A stretch of DNA of 64,000 bases from Amphiduros pacificus (Eukaryota; Annelida; Polychaeta; Phyllodocida; Hesionidae). Below the pieces are notes generated by a model that did not search any database, was not told the DNA's origin, and saw only the letters and a program-made list of their open reading frames with translations. This document shows, piece by piece, positions 47,460-59,460 of the stretch (its first letter is position 1; every line of letters begins with the position of its first letter). The position numbers were made by a program, and so were the translations under genes. Where the stretch lies: the NCBI GenBank assembly GCA_949316495.1, contig OX439010.1:18853766-18917765 (forward strand), given 5' to 3'.

Positions 47460-48575
47460 GAATTTGTTAGTAAAACAGAATAATGCAGAATCTGAAGCCA
47501 TCATGCATAGAGTATGGAATCTAATCTGTTTGCAAAAGAAATCATGCATACCGTCTTGAGCATAATCTGTCTATAGATGATAATCATATATACAGTCTAG
47601 AGCATAATCTGTCTTTAAATAGTAATCATGCATAGAGCCTGGAGCATAATCTGTCTATAGATAGTAATCATATATACAGTCTAGAGCATAATATGTCTAT
47701 AAATAGTAATCATGCATGGAGCCTGGAGCATAATCTGTCTATAGATAGTAATCATATATACAGTCTAGAGCATAATCTGTCTATAGATAGTAATCATGCA
47801 TGGAGCCTGGAGCATAATCTGTCTATAGATAGTAATCATGCATGGAGCCTGGAGCATAATCTGTCTATAGATAGTAATCATGCATGGAGCCTGGAGCATA
47901 ATCTGTCTATAGATGATAATCATATATACAGTCTAGAGCATAATCTGTCTATAGATAGTAATCATGCATGGAGAATGGAGTCTAATCTGTCTATAGATAG
48001 TAATCATGCATGGAGCTTGGAGCATAATCTGTCTATAGATAGTAATCATGCATGGAGTATGGAGCATTATCTGTCAATAGATAGTAATCATGCATGGAGC
48101 CTGGAGCATAATCTGTCTATAGATGATAATCATATATACAGTCTAGAGCATAATCTGTCTATAGATAGTAATCATGCATGGAGCCTGGAGCATAATCTGT
48201 CTATAGATGATGATCATATATACAGTCTAGAGCATAATTTGTCTATAGATAGTAATCATGCATGGAGTATGGAGTCTAATCTGTCTATAGATAGTAATCA
48301 TGCATGGAGCCTGGAGCATAATCTGTCTATAGATGATAATCATGCATGGAGTATGGAGTCTAATCTGTCTATAGATAGTAATCATGCATGGAGCTTGGAG
48401 CATAATCTGTCTATAGATAGTAATCATGCATGGAGTATGGAGCATTATCTGTCAATAGATAGTAATCATGCATGGAGCCTGGAGCATAATCTGTCTATAG
48501 ATAGTAATCATGCCTGGAGTATGGAGTCTAATCTGTTTGTACATAGTTATTATGAATAGAGTCTTGAGGCTAATT
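47460..48575. repeat. Minisatellite, 42 bp unit, about 26 copies
   Basis: The unit has AGTAATCATGCATGGAGCCT then GGAGCATAATCTGTCTATAG and AT. Because 42 bp is 14 codons, a plus-strand frame of 288 codons (47693-48559) runs through it as repeated HNLSIDSNHAWSLE. I judge it a by-product: every unit encodes the same peptide, the flanking copies decay without respect for frame, and no promoter, splice or domain evidence exists. TATATACAGTCTAGAG variants are interspersed. Confidence 0.94.
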
Positions 48576-50469
48576 TGTTTGTATATCATGAGTCTGACAT
48601 AATACTAATCAAGTCATGGTTGATACTGCCTGCAAGAAGGCAAACATGGCCGACATGGTGTGATGATGATGATAAATGTGGTTATATAGGAATCTGAACT
48701 GAAGGGACAATGCATGATGATAGCTAAACTTCAGCACTGATGAGTGTATGCTGAAACCAGCTAAATGTACAACTTCATCGGAATATTGGCATTAACAGCA
48801 GAGTAGCCCGGCTGAAGGAGCCAAGGGCCCGTATTGTCAGGGCTGATCGTGACGATAATGGCCGTAAAGGACGGAGGAGTGGATGAGATCTGACACGAGG
48901 AAGCCACTCCACATCAAAACCATGTCAGAACAAAATGAACCGATAACAAACAAACGAAAACGAAAGAAACACATTGACAAGAAACAACTTCACTAACAAT
49001 AGGCTGTTTTTATCAAAATATCTTTGGATTTAATATAATTTTGGGGCTAAGCGAAGAAAGGTCTCGTTGCTATATGATGATATATTCCTGCAATTCTGTA
49101 ATATTTACACAAAAATATTCCGCTAATTGATTCTTACCTCATTGGACAAGACAATGAATAAAGATTATTCTACCCACAAAGACACTTATGTGGAAAGATA
49201 TCAATGGTATTTATGCAAGATTTGTGTAAAATTAAACTTTCTTGTTACTCCTAGAAGGATTGATCAAAATAAAAAAAAATATTTTTTTGCTTGAACATAG
49301 AACCCTATGTAGCACAACATACAAAGCAAGTCTGTAGTTGTCTGATGTTTAGATTCTTGCTAAATGTGTGCCAGAGTATATCATTGACCAGTTATATAAC
49401 AGTGTGATCTATTTTCTCAATCACACTCCAGCAGGAAATTGGCTGCTAAATTTAATAAATTTCCTCTTCTCATTAAACAGACAGATTAATTAATGATGTA
49501 ATATTGCATAATAAATGCACATTAATACAGACAAAAGGTGGAAAATATCCAAAATGTTCAAAAGGCAGCAATTTATTCATCCTATATCTAACATAAAACA
49601 AGCATAATATAAAAAAAATTATGAAGAAAATAAACCATTAAATTGGCTGAATTTAATTTTTTGGTGAGAAAATGGGCACCTTGTCTATGATTTAGGAGCA
49701 GAGATACAACCAATGGCCAGAAGGTGGCACTTCATTTAACTAAGAGGACTGACCAGAATGGTTGCATGATGGGATAATTAAGAGGAGGTTGCAGGAAATT
49801 AATATGCACACACCATCATAATGGGGTATTCTTAAATGCACCCAACACCTGAACACTTAGGGTAATGATCATACATCATTAAAAGTGTTCTAATCATAGT
49901 AATTATCTGGTAAATTGTTAGTGATACTTGCAATGCTCATCTCCTACATGAATTTAGGCAAACTGATGAGTTTTTCTTGCAATTCTTTACTTCTGAACCC
50001 CATATATTATCTGCAGTTTGCTGCATACATTTATTTCCTTTTTCAAGAATATACACCATGTCTCCTCTCTCAATATGTTTAGAAAGATTCTATCAAGAAT
50101 CCTTTTACAAGGTATTTATCTGTGTAATATCAGTTTGTATAATCTTATGTTATCATGAAATCAATATGAAATGGACAAGAAATGAGAAATTAGACAAATA
50201 CAGTAAGTTAAGTAAGTTTATCATTGTTCAATGACAATACCCTTATGTTTATATATCTGCCATTAAATCGCCACAGTTAAGCTGTTACTAATCACTTATT
50301 TGTGTGGTCCTGAAACCTCTGAGTAATCAATATACCTACAATTTGTCCATTCAGTATGAGATTCATTTTATGCCTTTTGGATGATATTCAGATTGACATT
50401 TTCATGTGATATCTATTTTGTCCTTCTTGTGTGATATTTGGCTTTGCCATTTTGGGTGATTTTCAGCTT
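48576..50469. other. Unique DNA with a GC-rich hairpin near 48.8 kb
   Basis: A GC-richer segment at 48780-48930 holds an imperfect hairpin, listed separately. The segment 49680-49860 is of mixed complexity. From about 50345 decayed copies of the next 25 bp array can be made out (GATATTCAGATTGACATTTT and similar). No gene is supported. Confidence 0.45.
48826..48863. other. Imperfect 14 bp stem-loop
   Basis: GGCCCGTATTGTCA (48826-48839) and TGACGATAATGGCC (48850-48863) can pair with three weak positions around a 10-base loop. It lies in the GC-richest part of this stretch. It is too short for a typical microRNA precursor. Function is unknown. Confidence 0.3.
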
Positions 50470-50867
50470 GCCCTTTGTGAATGGTATTTAACTTGACTAT
50501 TCTGAGTGGTATACACCTTCACTATTATGAGTGACAATTCTGAGTGTTATATACCTTGACTATTCTGGGTGGTTTTTACCTTGACTATTTTGAGCGGTAT
50601 TTACATTGACTATTCTGAGTGGTATTTACCTTGACTATTCTGGGTGGTTTTTACCTTGACTATTCTGGGTGGTTTTTACCTTGACTATTTTGAGTGGTAT
50701 TTACCTTGACTATTCTGAGTGGTATTTACCTTGACTATTCCGAGTGTTATATACCTTGACTATTCTGGGTGGTTTTTACCTTGACTCTTCTGACTGGTAT
50801 TTACCTTGACTATTCTGAGTGGTATTTACCTTGACTATTCTGAGTGGTATTTACCTTGACTATTCAG
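50470..50867. repeat. Minisatellite, 25 bp unit, about 16 copies
   Basis: The unit is TTACCTTGACTATTCTGAGT plus GGTAT, with TGGGTGGTTTT and TGTTATA variants. Its left edge (50345-50470) grades into longer, diverged copies, which suggests growth from an older imperfect repeat. Confidence 0.93.
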
Positions 50868-51189
50868 CTTTCAAAGGTCAGTTCCTGCATAGAATCAATT
50901 ATAAGACCTGGCCCATCAAACTAATGGTCCAGATATCAAAGCAAAGCTTACAACATTTTATATTGTGCACTATGATCATATTGACGAAATCCTGAGGCAC
51001 GAATACATTACTTGACTAATTCTATATCACAATTACATCATATCTGAACATATATATAATCATATATTACATGTTCATTGGTGTGAAATAATATTCATAA
51101 TAAATGCTGTTAAAATGATGCCTTGTATTTCGCCTGGTTATATGCAGATATAAATCTATCATAGACAATATATGTGTATGAATTTTACC
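50868..51189. other. AT-rich spacer
   Basis: No feature is identified between the 25 bp array and the GC-rich island that follows. Confidence 0.5.
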
Positions 51190-51711
51190 TTTGAGGAGGT
51201 CGAGTTTGAATGTATGCATTGCCTCAGCAGCAGAGGCAGTCAGAGCTTACCCGACTGAGAGTGACAGACAGCATAAATATGATGCGACACATTGTGAACC
51301 TGCAGGCCGAGTCCGCCAAGTCAGCCGAGACCCAAACAAGTGGCCAGTCAATTACGCCAATTTGGGACCACCTTGTGTTCCACTGGGCGAAAAAAACCAC
51401 ACAACAACCTTGCAGTGGCTGTCAAAGCAAAGGCAAAAAAAGTTGTATCTGTGTGACAGTTGTCATAGCAACCCTGCTACTTCTGGTGTCCGCGCCACTA
51501 TGGGTGTCAAGTGAAATCCCCCAATTTGGGCCAATTACTCGAGGAGGAGTCCTCCTCAAGAAGCAAAGCTGAGGATGAGCAGGAGACTCACGCGAGTCCC
51601 CCGATGAGCACATCATCTTCTGTATATCTGCGTCTCTTAAGAAGGGTCCAGAGCCATTTGGATTGTCTCAGCTTAAGGGCATTTGCATTATTTATTGTAA
51701 ACACTCCTTAG
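51190..51711 (+). other. GC-rich island with overlapping frames; possible isolated host exon
   Basis: This ~500 bp stretch is clearly richer in GC than its surroundings. One frame (51210-51572, 120 codons) encodes a polar, helix-like N-terminal part, then a basic KGKK patch at about residues 74-77 and a strongly hydrophobic segment CICVTVVIATLLLLVSAPLW (79-98) that could span a membrane. Another frame (51511-51711) is serine- and acid-rich (LEEESSSRSKAEDEQE). A third (51191-51514) overlaps both. No single frame covers the island. A CAG acceptor-like site lies near 51226, but no convincing exon pair was found. I recognise no family. It may equally be a conserved non-coding island or an old insertion. 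Confidence 0.25.
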
Positions 51712-51827
51712 AGGCGGAAAATATATACAGTTCTGAAGCTGACAATGCCTGTCCATCACAACAAGCCTTGTTTGTTTTAATATATTTAGATGCACTAATA
51801 AAATGCATTCTTCATATTCTGCTAAAG

Positions 51828-51958
51828 CCACGGGCAGTGGAGCAGTTGGTTGGAGCACCAGCTTATTAGCACCAGTTCCTCTGTGGTGATCCAAAGGTCA
51901 TGGGTTCGATCCTTGGCCATGCCTAGATTGAATTCATGATACAATTTCATACATGATT
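51828..51958 (+). mobile_element. tRNA-derived SINE, family 2, plus-strand copy
   Basis: An A-box-like TGGAGCAGTTGG (51838-51849) is followed by B box GGTTCGATCC (51903-51912). Between them lies TTCCTCTGTGGTGATCCAAA, and after the B box ATTGAATTCATGATACAATT. These blocks match the minus-strand copy at 44195-44340. ATGATTCTTTG occurs at 51953 and again at 52009, a possible flanking repeat but not a clean target-site duplication. Confidence 0.75.
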
Positions 51959-54184
51959 CTTTGATGGAAGGTTATCTCTGTGGTTAAGAACATGCTTTGC
52001 CATTCTATAATGATTCTTTGTTGAACGATACTTAATGGTTTTTATTTTGAAGTGCAATTACTTTTTTCACACTTGTTAATGATCCAAAAATAGAAAGAAT
52101 TTTCTGGAAAATGTCTTTTAAATTTGTATATTCATTTGTTCACTGCTTTTGTCATACCTGCACTATATGGCCTTTCACTACCAGCATCACATGGCTGTCT
52201 AGGGAGGCAAACTTACAACAGACAATGCATCTGTACACGTCAATCATTAATGTCAAAGTAAAATTATGATAAAATTTTACTGCGATGAACAAGCATGTTT
52301 ATTTATAAATTTGAAACTAGATTCTGAAAAAAAAACTCACAATGAGAAAATTAAGCAGATTTTAAAAAGCTCAAACATCTCCACATTTTAACATTTAGCA
52401 TGTAAATAAAAACCTATTTATTCACGGCAGGAATGGATGTGTCACTCACATTCTTCTGCATAATATTTTTAAAATTCTCTTAACATATTTATCAGAATTG
52501 GAGAAACCTGCACCATGGTGGCCACTTACACCTTGGGAAATAAACAGATTTTTCCATATTTCCTCTGATGAAATATGAATGAGAACAACTGGTAGTAGAC
52601 CTGATAGGGGTGTATAATTGGCCATTAATCTTGTAGCACCTTTCTCTCCTGGGTGACGCATGCAAACAGTAAAAAGCCCAATACAGTTAACAAGCAGGGG
52701 TACTTCTTTCCCCTCAGTAACTCAAGAGACTGCAAAAACAATTGTTGACATGATATACATTTTTCTCAGGAGGAAGAAATCCAGGTGAGTGGGGCAGTTT
52801 AAATTATTCAGATAAAACATTATTCCAGGCTTCAATTGTCTCACAAATTTGATAAAAACTCCAAATTACTCAAACTTTCGGTTATCATATACATTCATAT
52901 TGTGTATCCAAACGTACACTGTGTATTTGCTTGGATATTAAAACAGCGGCAATCTGATTCAACTCAAGCAACAAAATTTTATTTTATTTTCCAAGAAACG
53001 GATTCATATATATGAAAAAATGACATAAAAGGGGGAGCAGCTGGTAAGATTCTTATTCATAGAACTGAACTCAGGCAGCTTGTAACCAAATCACTCAATG
53101 CCATCATATCAATTAACATGACATTTTAATCATTTTATAAACAAGATGAGGATAAACATATTAATATATGTATAAAAAATATGCAAAATATGTGAGGCTT
53201 CTATGATATTGTGAGAATCTGGTTTAGTTAAACTGAATCAGAATTGTTTTATTTCATAAAAAGAAAATAATACTGTGTGAGGTAATACCCCAGCGACTCT
53301 TTGTATTTGACCTTGTGACCTTGTACATGTAGGTCATAGTCATTCACTCTCAAACAGTGTAAAAAGAGGCATTAGATTGGTGAATGGGCAAAAAAGCAGT
53401 ACCTCTCACAATGTTGCTGGCTGAAAGGTTTAAAAACAAGGTTCCACAATCTGGAGAATGTTGTTGGTTAATGGTACATTCAAACGGATAAATCATTGTT
53501 TATATCACAACCTTTTAATAGAAAAAAATAAAAACCGTATTATGAGAATGATATATAAAGCTAATTTCTTGGGAGCAATAATAGGGCTGAATAGGTACTA
53601 TACGATATTGAGCTGAAGGTTCTGATAGTGATATGTGTTCTGTTAGGCCATTATTGAGATTCATAAATCACATCGGGACGTATTATTTATGATAACACAA
53701 GGCAAATGCATGGATGTTTTATGACCATTTCACACTGGGTTCTGGTATCTTGTGAATAGTTCACTAACTGGCATATTTGTGGTGAAAACTATCCACACAG
53801 GTAATGATTTATTGATAAATTGCGTTTAGTGTTATACACAGTGCAAGAAAATGATCCGCTTATTTCTGATCAGCTGATGTACTTCAAATGACTGTCAATA
53901 AATGAGGCCAGGCAAAACTGCTCCACAAACACTGATAGGCCAGAGTGCTCAATCAACTGCCTGATGATCGATCACATTCTCTAGCGTTTGCCATTGTGGT
54001 GAAATACACCCTTCTATTTACTATAGCCAGTCAATTTAGCCCTCAGACTGCAACAGGAAATTGGGGCTAATTGACTTGTTTCTTTTTTTAATCCGACCAT
54101 TCAGAACTTAGAAATTGACTCCTCATCCGCAAGTGTGTTCAGTTTAAGTTGGTCTTCGCTCAAATTGATTGCCAGTTTCAGAAA
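51959..54184. other. AT-rich DNA, no gene recognised
   Basis: It holds a TGACCTTGTGACCTTG pair at about 53309 and unremarkable AT-rich sequence. The minus frame at 52446-52661 has no known motif. The part at 53880-54180 is of mixed composition. Confidence 0.5.
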
Positions 54185-54243
54185 TGTACGGATGGCACTT
54201 ATAGCACTTATGGCACTTATAGCACTTATGGTACTTATGGCAA
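54185..54243. repeat. Short 10 bp tandem repeat, about 5 copies
   Basis: CACTTATAGC and CACTTATGGC alternate, so the true period may be 20 bp. No gene is associated. Confidence 0.85.
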
Positions 54244-54561
54244 AGTGATTAAACTTTTTGATTTGGCATAAAATGGGTTTGGGATTTGAATCCTTAGTGA
54301 TCTTTGAACATGATAAGGTGTTTAATGATTCCTTGTGTTCTGGTAAGTAATGCCATTACTTTCAGTCCCTTGAGTTTTTGCAATGTAAAATATGGTGTAT
54401 GTTTCGTGACTTTTTTGACACCAGAACTGTGCTGGGCATATGAGGTAACCGTGGCAACAAATTGCAGAACTAGAGTAAATTAATAGACCGGGTCATAAAA
54501 TATTGGCAAGAGAATGATGTTTTATGCAGTGGCTGCATTCACTGTGGTGTCATACCAGATT
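54244..54561. other. Spacer before the large 25 bp array
   Basis: Unique AT-rich sequence; nothing identified. Confidence 0.5.
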
Positions 54562-56314
54562 CCCCCATCTCTCATCTGGAATGATTCCCTCATCTGACAT
54601 CTGGTATGATTCCTTCATCTGACATCTGGAATGATTCCCTCATCTGACATCTGGTATGATTCCCTCATCTGACATCTGGTATGATTCCCTCATCTGACAT
54701 CTGGTATGATTGTGTCATCTGACATCTGGTATGATTCCCTCATCTGACATCTGGTATGATTCCCTCATCTGACATCTGGTATGATTCCTTCATCTGACAT
54801 CTGGAATGATGACCTCATCCAACATCTGGTATGATTCCCTCATCTGACATCTGGTATGATTCCCTCATCTGACATCTGGTATGATTCCCTCATCTGACAT
54901 CTGGAATGATTCCCTCATCTGACATCTGGAATGATTCCCTCATCTGACATCTGGAATGATTCCCTCATCTGACATCTGGAATGATTCCCTTATCTGACAT
55001 CTGGTATGATTCCTTCATCTGACATCTGGAATGATTCCCTCATCCAACATCTGGTATGATTCCCTCATCTGACATCTGGAATGATTCCCTCATCTGACAT
55101 TTGGAATGATTCCCTCATCTGACATCTGGAATGATTCCCCAATCTGACATCTGGAATGATTCCCTCATCTGACATCTGGTATGATTCCCTCATCCAACAT
55201 CTGGTATGATTCCCTCATCTGACATCTGGAATGATTCCCTCATCTGACATTTGGAATGATTCCCTCATCTGACATCTGGAATGATTCCCCAATCTGACAT
55301 CTGGAATGATTCCCTCATCTGACATCTGGAATGATTCCCTTATCTGACATCTGGTATGATTCCTTCATCTGACATCTGGAATGATTCCCTCATCTGACAT
55401 CTGGAATGATTCCCTCATCTGACATCTGGAATGATTCCCTTATCTGACATCTGGTATGATTCCTTCATCTGACATCTGGAATGATTCCCTCATCCAACAT
55501 CTGGTATGATTCCCTCATCTGACATCTGGAATGATTCCCTCATCTGACATTTGGAATGATTCCCTCATCTGACATCTGGAATGATTCCCCAATCTGACAT
55601 CTGGAATGATTCCCTCATCTGACATCTGGTATGATTCCCTCATCCAACATCTGGTATGATTCCCTCATCTGACATCTGGAATGATTCCCTCATCTGACAT
55701 TTGGAATGATTCCCTCATCTGACATCTGGAATGATTCCCCAATCTGACATCTGGAATGATTCCCTCATCTGACATCTGGAATGATTCCCTTATCTGACAT
55801 CTGGTATGATTCCCTCATCTGACATCTGGAATGATTCCCTCATCTGACATCTGGAATGATTCCCTCATCTGACATCTGGAATGATTCCCTTATCTGACAT
55901 CTGGTATGATTCCTTCATCTGACATCTGGAATGATTCCCTCATCCAACATCTGGTATGATTCCCTCATCTGACATCTGGAATGATTCCCTCATCTGACAT
56001 TTGGAATGATTCCCTCATCTGACATCTGGAATGATTCCCCAATCTGACATCTGGAATGATTCCCTCATCTGACATCTGGTATGATTCCCTCATCCAACAT
56101 CTGGTATGATTCCCTCATCTGACATCTGGAATGATTCCCTCATCTGACATTTGGAATGATTCCCTCATCTGACATCTGGAATGATTCCCCAATCTGACAT
56201 CTGGTATGATTCCCTCATCTGACATCTGGTATGATTCCCTCATCTGACATCTGGTATGATTCCCTCATCTGACATCTGGAATGATTCCCTCATCCAACAT
56301 CTGGTATGATTCTC
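54562..56314. repeat. Minisatellite, 25 bp unit, about 70 copies, with a 450 bp higher-order repeat
   Basis: The unit contains CTGACATCTGGAATGATTCC and CTCAT. Subtypes are GGTATGATT, CATCCAACATC, ACATTTGGA, TTCCCCAATC and CCCTTATCTG. These markers recur at exactly 450 bp (18 units): CCCCAATC near 55137, 55587 and 56037; CCAACATC near 55044, 55494 and 55944. By eye, 54931-55380 and 55381-55830 differ at one base, and 55831 to about 56200 matches the second block without change. The ends of the array are simpler and lack this order. Confidence 0.97.
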
Positions 56315-59250
56315 TATCATATTGGCACTATTCCATTTGTTCATTCTGAGCTATTACTGTTCATGCAATCAGCTAAAATGTGTAAGATACCTTCTAATGT
56401 GACCTTTATAATGGCAAACTGCTCAGTGTTTGAGAAAATGACAAAAAATTAGATCTTCAGTATGCCTTTATAATTTTTCTGCAAATAATAAATGCAAGGA
56501 CAATCACATCAAGTTTTATTGTTTTAGATGGCAACAAACATTCAAAATCAAAATATCAAAGAGAAAACATTATTGTATACTATCTTATTTGTTAATTTAA
56601 AAAATCTCAGGAATAGTCTAACACATGAGAGTTTTGTTTTATAAACGCTTTAGTTCTCAAGAGCAGGATAGTACTGGATAACTCCTATTGTGCCGCTGAC
56701 TACGTAATCCAATTATTAGTTTATGATGCAGAATCAAAACCATGGTAGGCTCAAGTACGTGATAACAATTCCTATTATTCCTGTGAAGTAATTCATTGTT
56801 TGATTTGCTCATAAGGAAATTGCACTTTTGTCTCCTTGTTGCACATGACATTTTTTTTTGGTGAAACACTGGAGTAAGGAAAAGTGGTGATGGATTAAGA
56901 AGTTGAATATGGCATAGTGGTGAATGCGTTTACACCTATTGTGTTGGCGTCAAAATCATTTATGATAGCTGTGGTCATGCTGTGAAAGCATTAAAATAAT
57001 GGTTGCTGTAAGTTGGTTTAATATTGCATTAAAATCTCTTAAGGGTCTAATATAGAGTGAGTGATGTTTCAGACCCTCTTGACATTTTATGTGAAATGGA
57101 AATAAATGGGAATGGAAATAAATGGCATGAACTTGGGGCAATGAATTGACATTTAATGTTGAGTTTTAAAGGGGGGTTTGACAAAAAGCTGGGTGCCAAC
57201 TGGTCCTGGTGGAACTAAAGAACAAAAATAATCATAAAAGAAGAAACATGATTTCCTGTTTACTGCTAAATCCATGGTTTTAATTGACAAGATTTTGTTT
57301 CAAAAGCAGATATCTATTATCTATGATTCCACAGTTGAAGAAACTGTATGTACTAGGAGATGATAACACATACAAAAGATTTGTTTATGTGTTTTTAAAA
57401 ATATATTACATATCAATGATATTCTGTTCAAAGCTAACACTGAGATCTTTGTAATCTTATGTTTCCATGTAGTATAAAACACTTCTCCACTTTGTGCAAT
57501 TTATTGACCTGTTTGATATAAAATCTAATCCCAATAAAGTGCCTCAAGAAAGTAAAATTATTGGTGCTTGTTTCTTGATGTATTTTCCATTTAAGGTCTA
57601 TAATCCACAATGAAAAAACTGGGACAGACTTATGTTTTTTTGGCTTAAATGTATTCAAAGTAATGTTATTTGTTAATTTAGCACAGAAAAAGTAAACTTA
57701 ACCAGCTAGTCTTAAATTTTTATTATTTAAATTGAACCCGTTATAACGGTAGTTAAAATGGGTTTGACTCAGTTTTTGCAGCTGGCGACTTATATCAAGT
57801 ATTTATATTTTCTTTATTTAATGCCATCCAAAGAATAATCAAGCTTTTTTGGGACATTTTAGATATAATCATGGCATAAAATATGAATTATCACTAAAAG
57901 AGTTTGTCCGCCATGTGTGCTGTAGGAGCCGAAGGCAGTTACGTAAATATACGAGACCACACGAAGTTCTCTCCAAATACTTCAAACTGATTGTGGATTA
58001 TAGACCTTAAACAACCTGATAAACCTTCACTGTTCAGTACTTTGAAGTATGAAGTGAATCATTGTGATAGATAGATTCCTGAAAGCGAGTGGTGTGATCG
58101 AGAGCGAGTGAGAGAGAAAAAACAAAAGTAGACAAGTTGCGATAATATGAAAATTAACAGGGATAAACAGTAATGTAAGTGGCCCAATACTGATGAAGTG
58201 GACAAAATCCTGCCACACTTTGGAGTGATGTGTACGATCATTGATCAGGAATAAGCTTCGTCACCGGGCCCTTCACTGCATGGTTTTAATGCTAATTGGC
58301 CAGCCATGTTTGCCTGCACTTTATCGCTGGTACACCCTCGAGTGGAGGATATATAGGTGCCGGGTAGGCTGTCCTTACACCAAATACTTCACGCTTAATA
58401 CCAAACTTGAACCCACCTCACGTTTTGTTATCACTGCGGTGAAACTCAATCAGACAGTTCCTGTTTCATCTCTTACTGGATGTTGTAAAATGGTCAATGC
58501 AAATTGAAAAAGATTTTATCTTTGGAGAGTCAGAATCAAAAAAGATCCAAAATTCCTTTTTCATTCTTTTTTGGTTTATATTTAAGAATACTTTTCCCCT
58601 TTATGAAGTATTTTGCTTTGAAATATAAACATGCTCTGATATTTTTTATACTTTTACTACCTGAACATATATTTCCATGTTTAATTCAGATTCTTAATTT
58701 CATCATCATATCCAATTGCATATCTTAAAGCAATGAGCTCAAAAACTGACGCTCCCCACCCACAAAGGAAATCCATAACTTCCAGTTGTGTTTTATCTGA
58801 AAACAACGTCTAATTGTGAAAAAACTAACGATACAAAGACAAACACCATTCATTGACTTCTGTGTAAACAAGGACACTGCCATAATGAAGAGCATGCTTA
58901 TCTGGCCAAAAGTGGCGTCAAACACCGGCATGCTAGCTGGAGCGCCACAGCAAATACTTTAATAATGATGAACATATCACGGCACACACTTAGTCCATTC
59001 ACTCTATATATTGACATTTTTGCCATTTCAGTGAAGCCATATGGTTCAAATCAATTTCCAGCCATTACCGTCTATAACTAATGTCTATATGACAGTGCCA
59101 ATTCAGACGCCTTTGCTATTTCATCCGCCCGCTATTATCAATACATATAGCTCTATTATCACCTATATCGCCAAATTAATACTTTAAATCTTGTTACATT
59201 CTGCATTATCGCTCACCTAATCTCAATATTTTAGGCTGATCCCTTTTAGT
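56315..59250. other. AT-rich DNA with a GC-richer segment at 58.25-58.45 kb
   Basis: No gene is supported. The frame at 58241-58507 covers a GC-richer segment but carries no recognised motif. AATGGAAATAAATGG recurs near 57110. The segment 59000-59220 is of mixed composition. Confidence 0.45.
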
Positions 59251-59454
59251 AGTAGAGCCAAACATCCATCTAGTCATGCATGAATGTGACAAAATAAGGT
59301 CATGCATGGCTATTGTTTGGTCATGCATAGATGTTGCGTGGCATTATTTGGTCATGCAAATATTATGCATGGAGCAACAAGGTCACATAATGGTTATGAG
59401 TGACCTCATTGGGTCTTGTTCATGCATGACTGAATATATGTTTGGCTCCAACTG
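59251..59454. mobile_element. MITE-like inverted-repeat element, copy B
   Basis: The left end AGTAGAGCCAAACATCCATC is mirrored by ATATGTTTGGCTCCAACTG at the right. The same GAGCCAAACAT/ATGTTTGGCT ends and GTCATGCATG-rich interior occur in copy A at 36451-36664. TTTAGT stands directly on both sides (59245-59250 and 59455-59460) and could be a 6 bp target-site duplication, although copy A shows no matching pair. There is no coding frame beyond a short chance one. Confidence 0.75.
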
Positions 59455-59460
59455 TTTAGT

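Noticed and set aside
47693-48559. 288-codon open frame with repeated HNLSIDSNHAWSLE peptide
   Set aside because: It is the in-frame reading of a 42 bp (14-codon) tandem repeat; identical units in other arrays of non-multiple length show the same lack of constraint.
58241-58507. Cysteine-containing small protein in a GC-richer segment
   Set aside because: No signal, domain or splice support; a chance frame is the simpler explanation.
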